From: Siphonodentalium dalli
Taxonomy: Eukaryota; Mollusca; Scaphopoda; Gadilida; Siphonodentaliidae
Assembly: GCA_032622095.1 (NCBI GenBank)
Contig: CP136063.1
Span: forward strand, 80,825,980-80,889,979
Length of the DNA stretch: 64,000 nt
Direction: 5' to 3'
Under the pieces are notes generated by a model. The model saw only the letters and a program-made list of their open reading frames with translations. It was not told the origin of the DNA and ran no database searches. Positions 10,581 through 23,529 of this stretch are shown piece by piece. Each line of letters starts with the position of its first letter. Position 1 is the stretch's first letter. The position numbers were made by a program, and so were the translations under genes.

Positions 10581-12894
10581 GAGCAAGGTACAAAAACCTA
10601 TTCTCCCACAATGTATTCGCTCACTGCTCCATATATTATCAAAAACTGAAAAACAGCTTACACCACCTTGTGGCGTAATAATAGGTATAAAGTTTCCCCT
10701 CTGGAAAATAGGGACCAAACTGACCAGACAGAATTTTTGAAAGATAGTGTATCCTCGCAACAAAGATAGTGTATCATCGCATATGAACCGAAGACACAGA
10801 TCTGCCCGAAAACGCTTCTATAAATAAAAATTTATTTTATTTTCTGGTATAAAATAACCTTTCGGGACAGTATTACATGCTATTTTTAGAAGAAAACCTT
10901 CAGGCGATCTCGTGGAAACGTTCTGAGGGTACCTAGCGTACCAAGATGGAGAACACTGTCTTGTTCGCTCCCCCAAACAAGGCAAATTTCATTTCAACTA
11001 ACATATTTCATCGCGAATTAACCTATATTTATAGACAAATAATATACATCTTCTTTATTTTTATCTGTATTTTATTCACACACACAAAATTTGTAGCCTT
11101 GAAATCGTGTTTTATAACAACATACAAAGTCTAATTTAGCATCATGTTTTACTTTGTTTCAGTGAAAAATATTGAAATCCAAATGTAACAAAATAAAATA
11201 TATTTATATAACAGAGATGCCATAGCATAGCTAGCAGCAAATCATTTATCCCACCTGGTTGCATTTGGAACAGTAAACTCGTGATAAAACATATAAATAG
11301 ATCTGACAGTACAGAACAGCCCATATATCTGATCAGTTCAGTTCAGCGATATGGAAATCAGTCACTCAATTTGCCAGCTTCTATTTCTCACTTTCATCAA
11401 TTGTCAACTAACTGGGATGATGCCTGAGTTTGCCCTAAAGCGACGAGTATATGCTAAAGAGTTGAACAAAGTACGTCGATATCGAGAAAGGAACTATTTC
11501 GTCTGGCGTCAGGTCACGGGGTAATCACAGCATACGGCCTCTTTCAGATAAAACTTCCGTCCGAATCGATCGACATTTATATTGCGCATGCACCCACCTA
11601 ATATTTCTGCTTCAGTTTTGGGAGGAGATACCCGTAACCCCTTGTGCAGCTTTGGGAGATAACTTGTGCTAACAGCTATGCTTAGTGTGTTTCAGGACGA
11701 GATATGGGATCGTAGACCAGGATCCCATGGTTGACGCCTGGGTGGTACCAAAAAACAAAACAAAGACGGCTTCACCAATAACAAGAAACCTGAAGGTCCA
11801 TAAACATGTTTTCGACTAACTGTTGGTTTAGTGATTAATAAAAGATAGTCATTAAGGCAAACCTGTCTTGTTATTAATAACAACCCGGTGGGATAAATAT
11901 TTATATTTATTAGAAATGCAAAAGAAGGTCATGCTATTTCCGAACACTTCAAAAATAAATATTGTCCCCTCGAACGTCGAAACTCGATTAAATAAGTTGA
12001 TACAAATCAATATAAAGCAATATAGTGTCTTTCAAGTGGCACACCGTGTTACGTGCACTGGTGTGTTATGTTATACACTGGAGTACAATGTATATTATCT
12101 AAATAAATAGCAAAACATTATTGACAAAATTGGACTGGGACCCTGGATATGTCATGAATGTCCAAAAGTGGCTCTAATTAGAGACAACATAACCGCAAGT
12201 ATACAAGTAAATAATCTGTATGTTCAATGCCTATCACTCAAGATGCCTAATATGTACCCACTGTAGGACAAATTACCTGAAATTTTGCCAAATTTTTTAA
12301 CAACCGGGTGAAGGTTGTACTCTATACGTTTATATAACTATACCATTATACGTCGATGTACGTGACTAGTAGCATAAACACTATCTATGTTACAGAACTG
12401 ATATCCAAAGTGTATAACTCAAAATATCCAATATGTGCCCATCTAGGCAGAAATTTGCCATACAAAATTACCCAACACATAACGTAGCATTAAGGGTACA
12501 CTCATTTTTATGCTGGGAAATGTGTATGCAATTCATTGTAGATGGCTGTATAGTGTGGTAGCATGTGACCAAACAAAAAAAAATAGTTATAAAATGCACA
12601 CACTCCACCGTTTACTATACATGCACGAGCTGTGACATTTATATGATTCCTTAGTTGTTATGCAACTGACATGTGCCAGAAATTAGCCTTCAAATATATG
12701 ACAAGAATCAATCGTGCAATTACTCGTGGTATGTTATCTCTCTAATAAGCGGCAAAACATTAGAAGCACATAATGCTGTAATTCCATAATATATCATTTA
12801 AACATGTGTAATTGATTGCATTATATAATATATGTAGAATTGCATGATAATTTTCCTGGTAAATTTGCCAGCTGTGAACGCAGCTTAACCCTTG
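10581..12894. other. Long AT-rich stretch, no gene recognised
   Basis: Only short frames without recognisable domains. A weak direct repeat of about 190 bp is visible between 12200-12310 and 12395-12480 (CTCAAGATGCCTAATATGTA versus CTCAAAATATCCAATATGTG). The region 12640-12710 has a relative at 13560-13620 (TTGTTATGCAACTGACAT, AGAAATTAGCCTT). The region 12800-12895 has a relative at 16310-16390 (TGTGTAATTGATTG ... CAGCTTAA). Confidence 0.45.
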
Positions 12895-13010
12895 CATGAT
12901 TGGAGATTCCTTAATGTTTGCGAAAACCATGTGTCAATGCATTCTCTTACATATGCGAGTCTCCCACGGGGAGACATGCACCAACGCAGCTCCCGTCATG
13001 TAAGGACAGG
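12895..13010. mobile_element. F1 MITE, degenerate copy
   Basis: Starts TTAACCCTTGCATGAT and keeps one decayed hairpin arm (CAATGCATTCTCTTACATAT, GCGAGTCTCCCACGGGGAGA). It ends near CCGTCATGTAAGGA, which corresponds to GTCATGGAAGGGTTAA in other copies. The second hairpin is lost. Confidence 0.6.
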
Positions 13011-14930
13011 CTATGGTCTTACAATCTCGTCCAAATACGGATACGATAGGCGAGAATCGCATGCGTTTTGATATGTCGTTGCCGTCTGGAGAGTTTGGCG
13101 GGACCAGCATCCCGTCTCGATTTGCTCAGTCTACCCTTGATGCTATGAGCCATCAGGCCCCCGCGGCAGCGGTCGCTGGCGCGACCTGACTGCCTCGATA
13201 TCAATTTGAAAAAGGGGTGACGTTGCTTAACGCGCCTGCGGCGCTTCAATAACAGTTTGAATTTTGTGTTTCCCAACAGGTCTTAGACAGGTCTTAGAAC
13301 GTTTCCTATAGTGTTTTTGAAACGTGTCTCTTTGTGGTGTCATTCTTTTGGTATGATTTTTTACTAAATAACGGGTATGTTAGAGTTACATTTCTTTTAA
13401 TTTTACAATCGAAACATAGTATAAGATATTCGCATGCGATGCTGAGTCACGCGGGACACGGCAAACTAAATCGCGCGCAAATTGGCTTGCGATTTTTCAG
13501 CATCCCACCCCATTTGGCATGCGATAGTAAGGATTATAGAACATGCAATGTGAGATCTATGGGATTCCTTGAGTTGTTATGCAACTGACATATGGCAGAA
13601 ATTAGCCTTGAAATATATGGCATTAAAACCCACTTGCGCGTCTACCTATTGTCTTCCACCAAAGACGCCGAGGTGGTAATTATTTTGCGAGTCATTATTA
13701 GCTCAACTGTGTATTATCTAAATAATGACCGGTAAAATAATGACCACCTCGGGAAGAGGAATAAACACTCCTGGTTAAGTGGTCCTGCTTTTATGCTGGC
13801 GGGTACTGGTGAATTAATGTGATGTTGGTAGAGCAAAGTAAAGCTGTTTTGAAAATGTACCTTTCTTAGTTGTCATTTTCACGACCTGTGGCTAAAATGA
13901 ACGAATGGAGAAAAGCCGTTATGTTTATAAAACATGAAAACATATACATGTATATTGTAAGATATTTCAAGGGATGGGTGGTTTGAATATCCAAATAATG
14001 CTCGAATTTAAATACATCGCGGTCAGGTTCCAGGGATCAAAATAGGTCGATACATACGCTCAAATTTCTCATGCGGCCTGTTAAGCCACAGAAAGAATAA
14101 TTCAAGTGATCGAATGCGGAAAGTTCTGGATGGCACGAAACAATAACGAACGTTCCTTGTTAGTCTATTACTGATGTGGTAGAAGTAACGAGCTTTTGTT
14201 TCAATTCGGTGCGAAAATTGAAAACAGTTTGAAAATAACTGTGACATTGACAAGTATTTTTCAGAGCACATGGAGCCGGTATATCTATATATCGTGTATT
14301 TATCAACCTATATTACACATGCTTCCAAAATTATAGGGACAAAATGTTGAAGTTCGAATGAGACATGCCCCTTCAAATAATGATTCTTTTGGTTATTACA
14401 AACTGGTCATAATCTAGATGGCTATTCCGGTCGCTTTTGCAAACTTTAATCAAACTATTTTAAGATATACATGTTTTTGAATGTGTCATGCACACGCACA
14501 CTAGCTTTTTTCTCAAATCAGATTAGAAAAAACACAGCTAAATAACAACTTTAGAAAAATAGCAATATATTGTATTTAACAGCACCAGTTGTCCCCTACT
14601 AGTATCATAGCAAATCAGAAGGCCCCACCGGTATCATATTAAATTAGCAGGACAACTTAATCAGGGGCGGAAACAGCGTGTGGGTATCTTCCAGTCGATG
14701 AATAACATTCGAAATGTTAATCTCCCAGCGACATCAACAGTGAAGAATTACATCAAACTGAATACCAAATTTGCGAACAATGGGAGACAAGGACGTAGCG
14801 AGTGGATTGCATGAGCTGGTTTCGCGCGGAACTTTTATCAAAATGTTCAATAGTTGGAAATATCAATGAGTTAATGACACATCAATTGTAAAAGTAACAA
14901 TAAGTTGACATTTATCTGATGTTAAAATTT
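13011..14930. other. No gene recognised; locally GC-rich 13019-13276
   Basis: 13019-13276 is richer in G+C and CpG than its surroundings and reads as an 85-residue Arg/Lys-rich peptide on the minus strand. I see no domain and no matching splice signals, so I leave it uncalled. 13640-13770 contains GACCACCTCGG and its inverse, GAGGTGGTAATTATTTTGC, a loose inverted repeat. The rest is featureless. Confidence 0.4.
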
Positions 14931-15035
14931 AAAACACTTCTTCGAATATTTCCGTTATTTCGTCAAAAACTCTTCTTCAAATCTCTCCGTTATTTCGTCA
15001 AAAACACTTCTTCTCATACAAATCACCGTTATTTA
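14931..15035 (+). repeat. Short tandem repeat (~37 bp x3)
   Basis: AAACACTTCTTC, then a variable stretch, then CCGTTATTTCGTCAAAAAC occurs three times head to tail, the last copy diverged. No coding role seen. Confidence 0.7.
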
Positions 15036-15100
15036 GCAAATTAACATTATTTATAGAGTTATTGCCATCCATGCAGGATTAACAAAACATGTCTTCATTT

Positions 15101-15146
15101 AGTGGACAATCCCAAGCTCGCGTGCCACGCGTGGTTGGATTGTCCA
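15101..15146. repeat. Small inverted repeat
   Basis: TGGACAATCC at the left pairs with GGATTGTCCA at the right, and GCGTG with CACGC in the centre. GATTGTCCATTTAT appears once more just downstream at about 15172. Confidence 0.65.
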
Positions 15147-15189
15147 TTTATTAATGACCATTTTAGGTACCGATTGTCCATTTATAAGT

Positions 15190-16590
15190 GGATAATCCTT
15201 GAAGAATTGCCTGATTAAAACGCACCCAACAGCAAAAATGAAATGGACGGGCAAAACAGAAAACAACGAGAAAAATAAGAAATCCAGTTGAAAAATGTTG
15301 TTTGCTAACACGAAAATGGATGCAGGACAGTTTGTAGAATGGAGGGGCGTAGTTTAAACTTCGAAGCTTGGCGACCCCACCCAAACGAAAACCGTGTTAC
15401 CACGTCCCTTCTTTGACCAAATTATGGTTTTATTGAAATTCAAGCTAGTAATCGTTCAACAAATAACGGTTGCATATGAAATCATATACGAAAAAAGGCT
15501 GAAATAGATCAAATGAAAAATTTATCTCACATGCATGCCACGAGTCCACAGTATACAGCGACAAACCACAAAAGCCTGACTCTTAACTTGCGGGTCCGGG
15601 TTATGAATGGGGAAGCCAGACCATAAGTATGAGTTGACAAACAATACGGTACTTTTCCTGATTAATGATAACTTGCATTCACCCCGTGCTGAAATGTGAT
15701 GACTCCAGATTGTGTTAAGATTTATTAGCGCGCGCACCGCGTGTATACTGTTCGGCAATTTCTTGATAGCCGTGGTCCCATGGACATTTTATTTATAGAT
15801 AATTGGTTTTTCCGGTTTAAAAGTCGAACTCTGCGACCAGGAGGCCGAGTCCGGTAAAAGGTGTAGTTGGGAATTTCAATTTCGTTTATTGTCCTTTACA
15901 TTATTATGCCAATAACGTTGATTTTTGGTTTGTGACAAGCTATGTCAATTATCAATAAAAGAAATTTAAAAGATAATTTGTAAGTCTTATATTTCAACTT
16001 TTATAGATATTTTTCGTTCTGCAGCCCACTGATGGTTGTGGTCGGAGACGGCAGAGTCGGCCGCCGGTTCGTTAATTAGGTGCTGGTTGTTATTGTTATT
16101 TTAACGGAAATCTGAGTTGGTCATTCGCGAAACCAATATATTCTATAATTACAATCATGGGTATATAATATATGATGCTGAGCGCGTTACCATTTCTGAC
16201 TATGGTTTTCTTGTAAGATATCACACGCACAGTGCCAACCGCTCGCTATCAGGTCAGCGATGTATAGGACAAACCAATAAACTTTTTGGATGTATAGTAG
16301 GTTTTAATATTAAACATGTGTAATTGATTGTCATAATATGCAGAATGACATGATAATTTACCTGGTAATTTTTCTTGACATGCAGGTGCATGAAAGCAGC
16401 TTAAGGGTACGTCCGCACAGTGACAAATTTGAACGGCGTAATTTACAGGCATTTTCTCATAAAAAACATTTTTTTTTCGGAAAATATCGTTGGTGCTAGA
16501 ATATGAACAGCAACATACATATTCATTGACATTTTAGCACAAATACCCGAATTTCAAAATATGAATGAGGACGTGGTCCGAAAATTCTTT
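15190..16590. other. No gene recognised
   Basis: AT-rich sequence with chance frames only. Around 16310-16390 is the relative of the 12.8-kb stretch (TGTGTAATTGATTG ... AAAGCAGCTTAAGG). Confidence 0.4.
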
Positions 16591-16769
16591 GAAAAGAGAG
16601 AAAGAGAGAGAGAGGAAGGAGAGAGAGAGACAGATGGGAGAGGGAGGGAGAGTGACAGAGGGGGAGAGACAGAGAGGGATATAGGTATATAGAGATATAT
16701 AGATAGAGAGAGGGACAGAGAGAGATATATAGAGAGCGAGAGAGAGGGAGGGAGAGTGAGAGAGAGAGG

Positions 16770-16846
<77 letters not shown>
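16591..16846 (+). repeat. (GA)n microsatellite with GATA interruptions
   Basis: A purine tract of about 255 bases. The first half is imperfect GAGAGA/GGGAGA mixed with GATATATAGA, and from about 16770 it is nearly pure (GA)n. All Arg-Glu and Leu-Ser frames across it are artefacts. Such mirror-repeat purine tracts can form triplex DNA. Confidence 0.95.
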
Positions 16847-16847
<1 letters not shown>

Positions 16848-17984
16848 ATACAACAATTATTTGTATTATTTAATGTCTACCAATTTCATATCCAATTTGA
16901 TGTGCTTTGCTATTTCTTTGTATATTTCATGTTATTATGCCCCTGGTGGGTATAAATTATTGTCAATAAATTATCTATCTATAAAATGCATATTTACCAA
17001 AGCCAACAACATGAGAAGTATAATTTCGGTAGTTCCACATGTAACGGTGCTACAAACACACTGCCTTAAAGCACATGTATGATTGATTTTTGCGAGATAA
17101 TTGCATGCTAGTTACAGGCAAATTTCCATAGCATCGCTGTTAGTAGAACTATAGTTTTTACTTCTCATGTAGTTAGTTGCACGGGTGCATTTTATGAGCA
17201 ATTTGGCACATTGTAGCTTTCTATATCGAAATGCCAGCAACTGAATGCGAGTGTAGATAATGATTTATTGGCAAAAAACATCCACACGAGGACAGTTTGC
17301 TAATACAATGGATAACAGTATATACAAACGTGTGGTAATAAAATATACAAGAAAACAATTAAGTATTATGATAAGATGAGCAAGGAGGCTCGGGACCATG
17401 TATCATAGTAATGGTCACCTTACTGTTGTTTGCTCAGCACGAGACTGCACGGTTCTGTCATTTGTCAATGTCGTAATAAATTGATTGTTGGCGTTAATGC
17501 GTCGAAAATTCGAATTATGGTTAATCATTGATTCGAAAAGTTCGCTTCGTAGTTGTGAATATGAGTGCATTCCATAAGGAAATGTGTTTCATCTTCCATG
17601 ACATCATCACAGCAAAACACATACTTTATATCTTCTAATTAATGTTGCTATACGGGCTGTAAATGACGCCCTTTCTCTATAGCAAGTGCATGGTTACTGA
17701 TTCTGAATCTGTTGAAAGCTATTCCTGTCTTCCAATGATTTCGTGTTGAGAAGATAGGGCTCAAGCCTATATTCTTTCTTGTACAGACGAAATGTTCTGA
17801 GTTTGTTGCTGTCTGAATTTAGACAGTTGTCACTCAGGCTAGCTTGGACTAAGGTATATGAACGGACCCTTGCTATGCTTTAATCTCTAAGACACGAATT
17901 CACATGTTACTGGCGAGATGTGCAATATTTACAAAGTGCTAAGTGTGAAATAATATAAAAATTATATACATATACATAAAAGAA
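16847..17984. other. No gene recognised
   Basis: Unique AT-rich sequence. I see no exon with convincing splice sites and no repeat copies. Confidence 0.4.
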
Positions 17985-18106
17985 GACAGAAAATGGAGAA
18001 GATGAAGTAGAAAAAGAAGAAGAAAAGAATAAAAAAAGAAGATAAGAAGAAGAAGATAAGAAGAAGAAGAAGAATAAGATAGAAGGAGATAGAAGGAGAA
18101 GAATAT
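17985..18106 (+). repeat. Polypurine (GAA/GATAAG)n tract
   Basis: About 120 bases almost without pyrimidines on the + strand, built from AAGAAGAAG and AGATAAGAAG. It is a candidate triplex-forming tract. Confidence 0.85.
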
Positions 18107-18217
18107 TGATAGATAGATATGGAGGTAGTCTCTCTGTTATCCATCGTCAGTCCTCATTATCGTCATTTTTATATTCATCTAATATGTTCTATCAGTATAC
18201 TTTTCGAGGATCTCTTA

Positions 18218-18272
18218 TAGCAATACTAATAATAATAATACTAACAACAACAACAACAACAACAACAACAAT
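18218..18272 (+). repeat. (AAT)n(AAC)n microsatellite
   Basis: AATAATAATAATA passes directly into ACAACAACAACAACAACA. The Thr-run peptide over it is an artefact. Confidence 0.9.
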
Positions 18273-18686
18273 TTGGCTTGAAATTTCAATAACTTTAATA
18301 AAATGTATTCTGCTATAAATTTCTATTTCTGTATTTGAACGCTAATTTCAGATAAAGGGTTAATTTTCTCAAATCAACGCGACAAGACTTTGTCAGTAGC
18401 TCGTAAAACTTTTTCTTAGATGGTGCATTCCCTCAGTCGGCGACGGCGTACGTGATACCTAGCATAAATATACTGTGCGGACTCCCGACACACGCATATC
18501 TACCCAGGATGTCGTTATATAAGTTTCCTTTTGCGTGCTTTATCTTATTGATTTGAGTCGATCAATCGAACCATTGCGATATAATTAGCGTAAAATCCTC
18601 CGCACTTCTCCCAAAGATAAGATATAATTATGTGAATGCACTTAACGCATAATTGATTTGTTTGACGGTGAACATAATATAAAATG

Positions 18687-18840
18687 ATGTGACCTGTCGT
18701 TTCGTCATTGGTGTATATGTGATAAAACGATTTGGAACGATATGCTTTAATTATCAATGCTGAATGTGACCTGTTGTTTCGTCATTGGTGTATATGTGAT
18801 AAAACGATTTGAAACGATATGCTTTAATTATCAATGCTGC
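18687..18840 (+). repeat. 77-bp tandem duplication
   Basis: ATGTGACCTGT(C/T)GTTTCG through CTTTAATTATCAATGCTG is present twice in a row with only a few differences. High identity suggests a recent duplication. Confidence 0.88.
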
Positions 18841-18904
18841 AAATTAATGTAGAACATGGATATATACATACACGTGTGTATACTCCGATGTGGTGATTGA
18901 ATGA

Positions 18905-20262
18905 GAATGGAACATGAAAATGTCAATGGCACTGTAGCTCAACTTGGGGAGGCTTTAATAAAATTATGCTGAGCCACCAATAGAATGATACAGAAGAAGG
19001 AAAGTCAAAAGGTGTCAGTTAATGGGTTGTATCGTTTAGATGACATTATTTTCATTTCAATTTCTCCAATAAATGTGGGCTGCAAGGTGTGCATGCCGAT
19101 GGATTAAAATGTGAAATCTAAGATGGCTACAGTCGGCCATGCTTTTAAAGAATTTCGGAAACAAATTAGACAGCTCCCATCTATATAGGTCACACAAAGA
19201 GCCATAATTATGAAGTTTGGATGAGGGAGGAGGTATGTGACATGGAGGGTGTGTCGAAGGATTTAGTCACAAAAAGGAGTTAAACCCAAAATGGCAGCTG
19301 GCGAAAAAATTTGGACAATATCGTTGGCTCGGTTCTTATCTAGATGTCACCCCGAAGATCCCTATGAAGTTTGGTGACGATCGGATGAGGGATGTAGCCT
19401 GAAGGTTGTGCCGAATGATTTAGTCATGAAAAGAGTAAAATCCAAGATGGCCGCTGGTAGCCATGTTTGTTTTACGAATTTCAGGAAGTATCATTGGCTC
19501 CCATCTAGATGTCACCCCGAAGATCATTATGAAGTTTGTTGACGATCGGATGATGGATGTGGCCTGTATACTGGTTGTGCCGGATGATTTAGTCACGCAA
19601 AGAGTAAAATCCAAGGTGGCCGCTGGCAGCCATGTATTTCAACTAATTTCTGGGAAAAAACCGATGGCCCCCATCCAGAGGTCACTCTGAACATCCATGT
19701 AACGTTTGGTGATGATGGGATGAGGGGTGTGGTCTGTAGGGTGTGCCAAATGATTTAGTCACGCAAAGAGTAAAATACAAGATGGCTGCCTGTGGCCATA
19801 TTTTTTCATCGATAATCGTTCAAATTCGATAGCTCCCATATAGAGGTGATCATAATCATCCCTGTAATTTTTCAAAACATTTCTTTGATATATGCGGGCT
19901 GCAGGATGTGCCGATAGATTCAAATTTGGAATCCAAGATGGCTGCTGGCGGCCATGTTTTTTAACGAATTGCGGAAATAATCGATGGCTCCCGTCTAGAG
20001 GTCACCCGAAGATTCGTATGAAGTGTGATGACGATCGGATGAGGGGTGTTTCCTGTAGGGTGTGCTGAAGGATTTACTCATGCAAAGAGTAAAATCCAAG
20101 ATGGCTGCTGGCGGCCATGTTTTAAAACTAATTTCGGAAATAATCGATGACTCCAATCTAGAAGTCACCCTGAAGATTCATATGAAGTTTGGTGATGATC
20201 GGATGTGGGTGTGGCCTGTAGGGTGTGTCAAAAGAAATTATTGACGGACGCCAACCCACGAC
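18905..20262 (+). repeat. F5 tandem array c
   Basis: About seven monomers of 155-170 bp. The core motif lies at about 19120, 19288 (AAAATGGCAGC), 19444, 19612 (AAGGTGGCCGC), 19779, 19934 and 20098. The left end has AATGTCAATGGCACTGTAGC and CTCAACTTGG, and the right end has TTGACGGACGCC. Monomers here use GATGGCTCCCATCTAGAGGT and GTGATGATCGGATGAGG, so this is a distinct subfamily from the 43.8-kb array. Confidence 0.82.
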
Positions 20263-21350
20263 AATATAGCTGAAACTAGACTTTGTTAAGTTGAGTTGTA
20301 ATCTTGGTCATCTCTTAAAACTTACTATTTTCGTAAATTTACCCCAAATTAGCAGCACTGAGAACCATTCTTATATATGAATTATATGCAGTGACTATAT
20401 CGTTGGTGGAATCATTACCGTTCGTTTATTGGTGAATAATTCGGCCCGAAACAAGGAGAAATATTTACCATTACGCGTACATCAAGCCTAGTGTTTTCTG
20501 AAGTGGTATGATCATGATCTAGTTGGTCGTAATTATTGATAATAATAGTTTATTGCCACATTTTGCCTGTGTATACTCACTAATCAGCTTGATTTACTAA
20601 AACGAGGAATCAATGTGTCTATAGTATGGAATAGCAAAGCACAGAACATACGTCGGTACCTCGATAAAAACAATATTTGTACACTTTAATCGACCAGATA
20701 AGTTGATAATACAATGTTTTTGGAGCTCCCTCTTTCAAATAGGTATAATTTAATCATAAGCTTTCAATCCAGAGAATACTATAAAACCATTGGTTGTCAC
20801 ATATTTAGCCATTAAAGTTATTTCTCGATAACATACATTTCTTGGTTACTTCTGCTATTGAAAGGACACTCATAGTAGCATCGTGCCATATGACCACGCC
20901 TATATACCGCCTGCCTAAAATGTACATGAAAACTATTCGATACATTTTTTGCGATATAAACGGGGATTCCAATGCTGCATAAAAACTCCCTCAGTTAGTA
21001 CTGCTCTGCCATTAAATATACTGCTAATTACCCATCAGTACTTAGGTGCATAAGTACCTAGAAAAAAATAGCTGCACGTGTAACAGTACATGCGAAATAT
21101 TTCTAGAACACCTGCTGCCACAGTGGAACGATCAGTTGATCAGCGCGTGTACACTGTTCACTTGCCAATCAAAAGCGACGAATTCATGACACCACTTGAT
21201 CACTGATAACTGGATGTTTGATTGACAGGGTTCATATCAATTTCCACTTCGGTGTGCGTCTTTTCGACGGCAATAATCTCAATGTCTTACGCTTCATTTA
21301 TACTTATACCGTCTCATTATGGTGGTTCTCTTGTGAAATGACGGATTAAG
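20263..21350. other. No gene recognised; partial F11-like sequence
   Basis: TTTTTGGAGCTCCCTCTTTC near 20715 resembles TTTTGGAGCTTCCTCTTCCA in the F11 element at 27.9 kb, so part of this stretch may be a decayed relative. No coding exon seen. Confidence 0.4.
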
Positions 21351-21508
21351 TTATAAGAAATAACTCTTGTTTCGATTAAGGTTATGAGTTATAACCGAAA
21401 AGTTTTAAGATAAATTTACTATAACGGCGCTACGCGCGTTATGGAATTGATCTTCAAACTTTTCGGTTATAACTGCATAACCTTAATCGAACCAAGAGTT
21501 ATTTCTTA
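21351..21508. mobile_element. Palindromic MITE (~158 bp)
   Basis: The left arm TATAAGAAATAACTCTTGTT ... TTATAACCGAAAAGTTT mirrors the right arm AAACTTTTCGGTTATAACTG ... AGAGTTATTTCTTA. The centre is a second small palindrome, ATAACGGCGC/GCGCGTTAT. Just downstream (21545-21590) is GATTCGAAAATTAAGTGGGC, matching the F11 terminal repeat, so it may be the core of a larger F11-type element whose left end is unclear. Confidence 0.75.
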
Positions 21509-22331
21509 AATATACTATGTAATATGTTGTATATAATTGTGATACGGAGATTCGAAAATTAAGTGGGCCTTTAAGTGGATTTTGTCGTAATTTTGAGTCG
21601 CATTCGTCCTGTTTGTCGCCGTGTCTTAAAGACATATTGTGCACTTATTTCATTGAATAAAAACAATCAGTTAGTATCCAAACACTATCACCACTGGAAT
21701 AATGTAGCAAAGAACTAAGGCAGTCGAAAATTGCAACTAAACCACATAGACTGTACCATTTCAGAGAACACAACTCTTGAGCTATGCACAAATGTAAATA
21801 TTTACTACTTTGTTCGGGACGCTTTATAGGGCATAAACATTATACGACAATGATTGCGCCAATAATAATCACTGCGTTTAATTCGTTTATAACAATCATT
21901 CTGTTTTCTAATTACTTGGATATCAAATTTATGAAAATAACTTATTTTGGTATGATTATTTGTTACGACCTCAGTGGAGTGTTTCACATCACTTTAAATG
22001 TCAATGCGTCTTATATGTTCGATTCTATTCCACGAGGATAATAGAAATGCGGAACGCGTCTTCTTGTTGATATATCTATGCTGTCTGGACTAATACAATT
22101 AAATATTCAGGAATTCAAATACGTCGGATAGTTCTACTGAGTATCGACCATCAGTATGGGTTACGGCATGGGAATATTCATTAGCCATATCCAGTCTGTT
22201 TTTAAATTGAAATTTACACGAGACGGTGTAATTGTTTAGGCGGTATGTTTTCTATATATCATCTCGTAGACACTCACAAGCGCCAATGAATTTCCGCCTA
22301 TATGGAAATAATTATATAATTTCTTTTTTTC
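21509..22331. other. No gene recognised
   Basis: Only chance frames of 60-85 residues. The F11-like right terminus lies at 21545-21590. Otherwise nothing supportable. Confidence 0.4.
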
Positions 22332-22785
22332 TTAAAGGTCCTCAATCCGATCAGACGCTCCTAAATTACTATTTCTTTGGCTTCGGGGGTAAACAAATAT
22401 TTCATTCGAGTCGATGAACCCACCCATAAATGCTCAAAGTGATCAGATATCGACTTTTGAAGTTTGTTATTTCTCAAGATGTTTAATGATATGTGGCCCA
22501 GAGACACGTGGTCAAACGGAGGGTCTCGGACAAACTTGCGGATGAAGATGGATAACTCTAAAATCAAATGGTAGCAAATACTTTCAAATTTCGTGATATT
22601 TTAGTGATAATACGGCCATATTTGTTTAACAAAAAGTTGATAAATAACAAGTTTTGGGAAATCTGATACCATTATAGTTGACTGTGGTTAGCATTATATT
22701 GTTGCAATAAATCGATTCTGATAACTAAAGCGTATTTTGAAGAAATGTTGTTGTTGTTGTATTTTGATGGTATGGGATCCATCCA
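22332..22785 (+). mobile_element. F3 element, copy d
   Basis: Begins TTAAAGGTCCTCAATCCGAT, then CTTTGGCTTCGGGGGTAAAC, AGTGATCAGATATCGAC, TTGCGGATGAAGATGGATAA and AAAAGTTGATAAATAACAAG, ending in a TTGTTGTTGTTG tract and a decayed terminus near GGTATGGGATCCATCC. Confidence 0.75.
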
Positions 22786-22802
22786 AGATCATGAATCTTT
22801 CA

Positions 22803-22935
22803 GACTTTTATTATTTTTTCGTCATACTGTCGTCTGGTTAATTTTCTTGAACACCCCTCCAAATAAACAATAGACCACAATGTATATTTTTATATACTGA
22901 GTGGGAGAATCCATTCAGTATAGAAAGGGTTAATA
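22803..22935 (+). mobile_element. F10 element, copy
   Basis: TACTGTCGTCTGGTTAATTT, then ACACCCCTCCAAAT, then GAGTGGGAGAATCCATTCAG and AAAGGGTTAA at the end. The same order is seen at 9.0, 30.2 (reverse) and 53.7 kb. Confidence 0.65.
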
Positions 22936-23515
22936 GGAAAGAGAGATGGCTTGTTTTTTCATTGTTAGTCACGGACATGTTTTGAAAAACGAAATAGTTT
23001 GCACACTTCTTGCAAAACGAACCCTGATTTCAAATTATACGACAAAAACAACTTTTCCTACAAAACTAATCTATTTGAACAGCGAATGTACTAGACAACA
23101 ATACAGGTATACAGTGTTTGTGATTTCATCAAGGATTTATTTACAGCTCAATATTATTATGTTTTTAGAATATATTTTCTTGTTACAAAATTATTACCAA
23201 ATTCTAACTCATGAAATATCTCCCTTTGAAACAGAATATTTAGTTCAGAAAAGATGTATAATTTACAGTGAATGCAAATCGGTGTCATCACTTGTTTTGC
23301 ATATCCGATTGTGACGAACTGAGATACATACGGTGTTCGCGCTGTTGGTGGCAAAATTGGCCAATGGCCTATTGTTTTCTCGAAATTGTCTAATAAAATA
23401 CCTATCAACTCTCGGACTATTGCACCCTCGGTCTACTGAGCCCTCGGTCTGTACCGTATAGACATATGTATCATATACCTATACTCACACGAGTGGAACT
23501 GTGCATGGCGTATAT
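22936..23515. other. No gene recognised
   Basis: A 122-residue frame starts at 22946 but has no recognisable domain, is rich in chance-type Ile/Tyr/Leu codons and lacks supporting signals. I do not call it. Confidence 0.4.
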
Positions 23516-23529
23516 ATATACTAACAGGT

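Noticed and set aside
13019-13276. Arg/Lys-rich 85-residue frame on the minus strand
   Set aside because: Locally GC-rich but no recognisable domain, no splice support and no repeat elsewhere to compare.
16523-17082. Leu-Ser and Arg-Glu repetitive proteins
   Set aside because: Pure translation of the (GA)n microsatellite.
22946-23314. 122-residue plus-strand frame
   Set aside because: No domain, AT-driven composition, no supporting signals.
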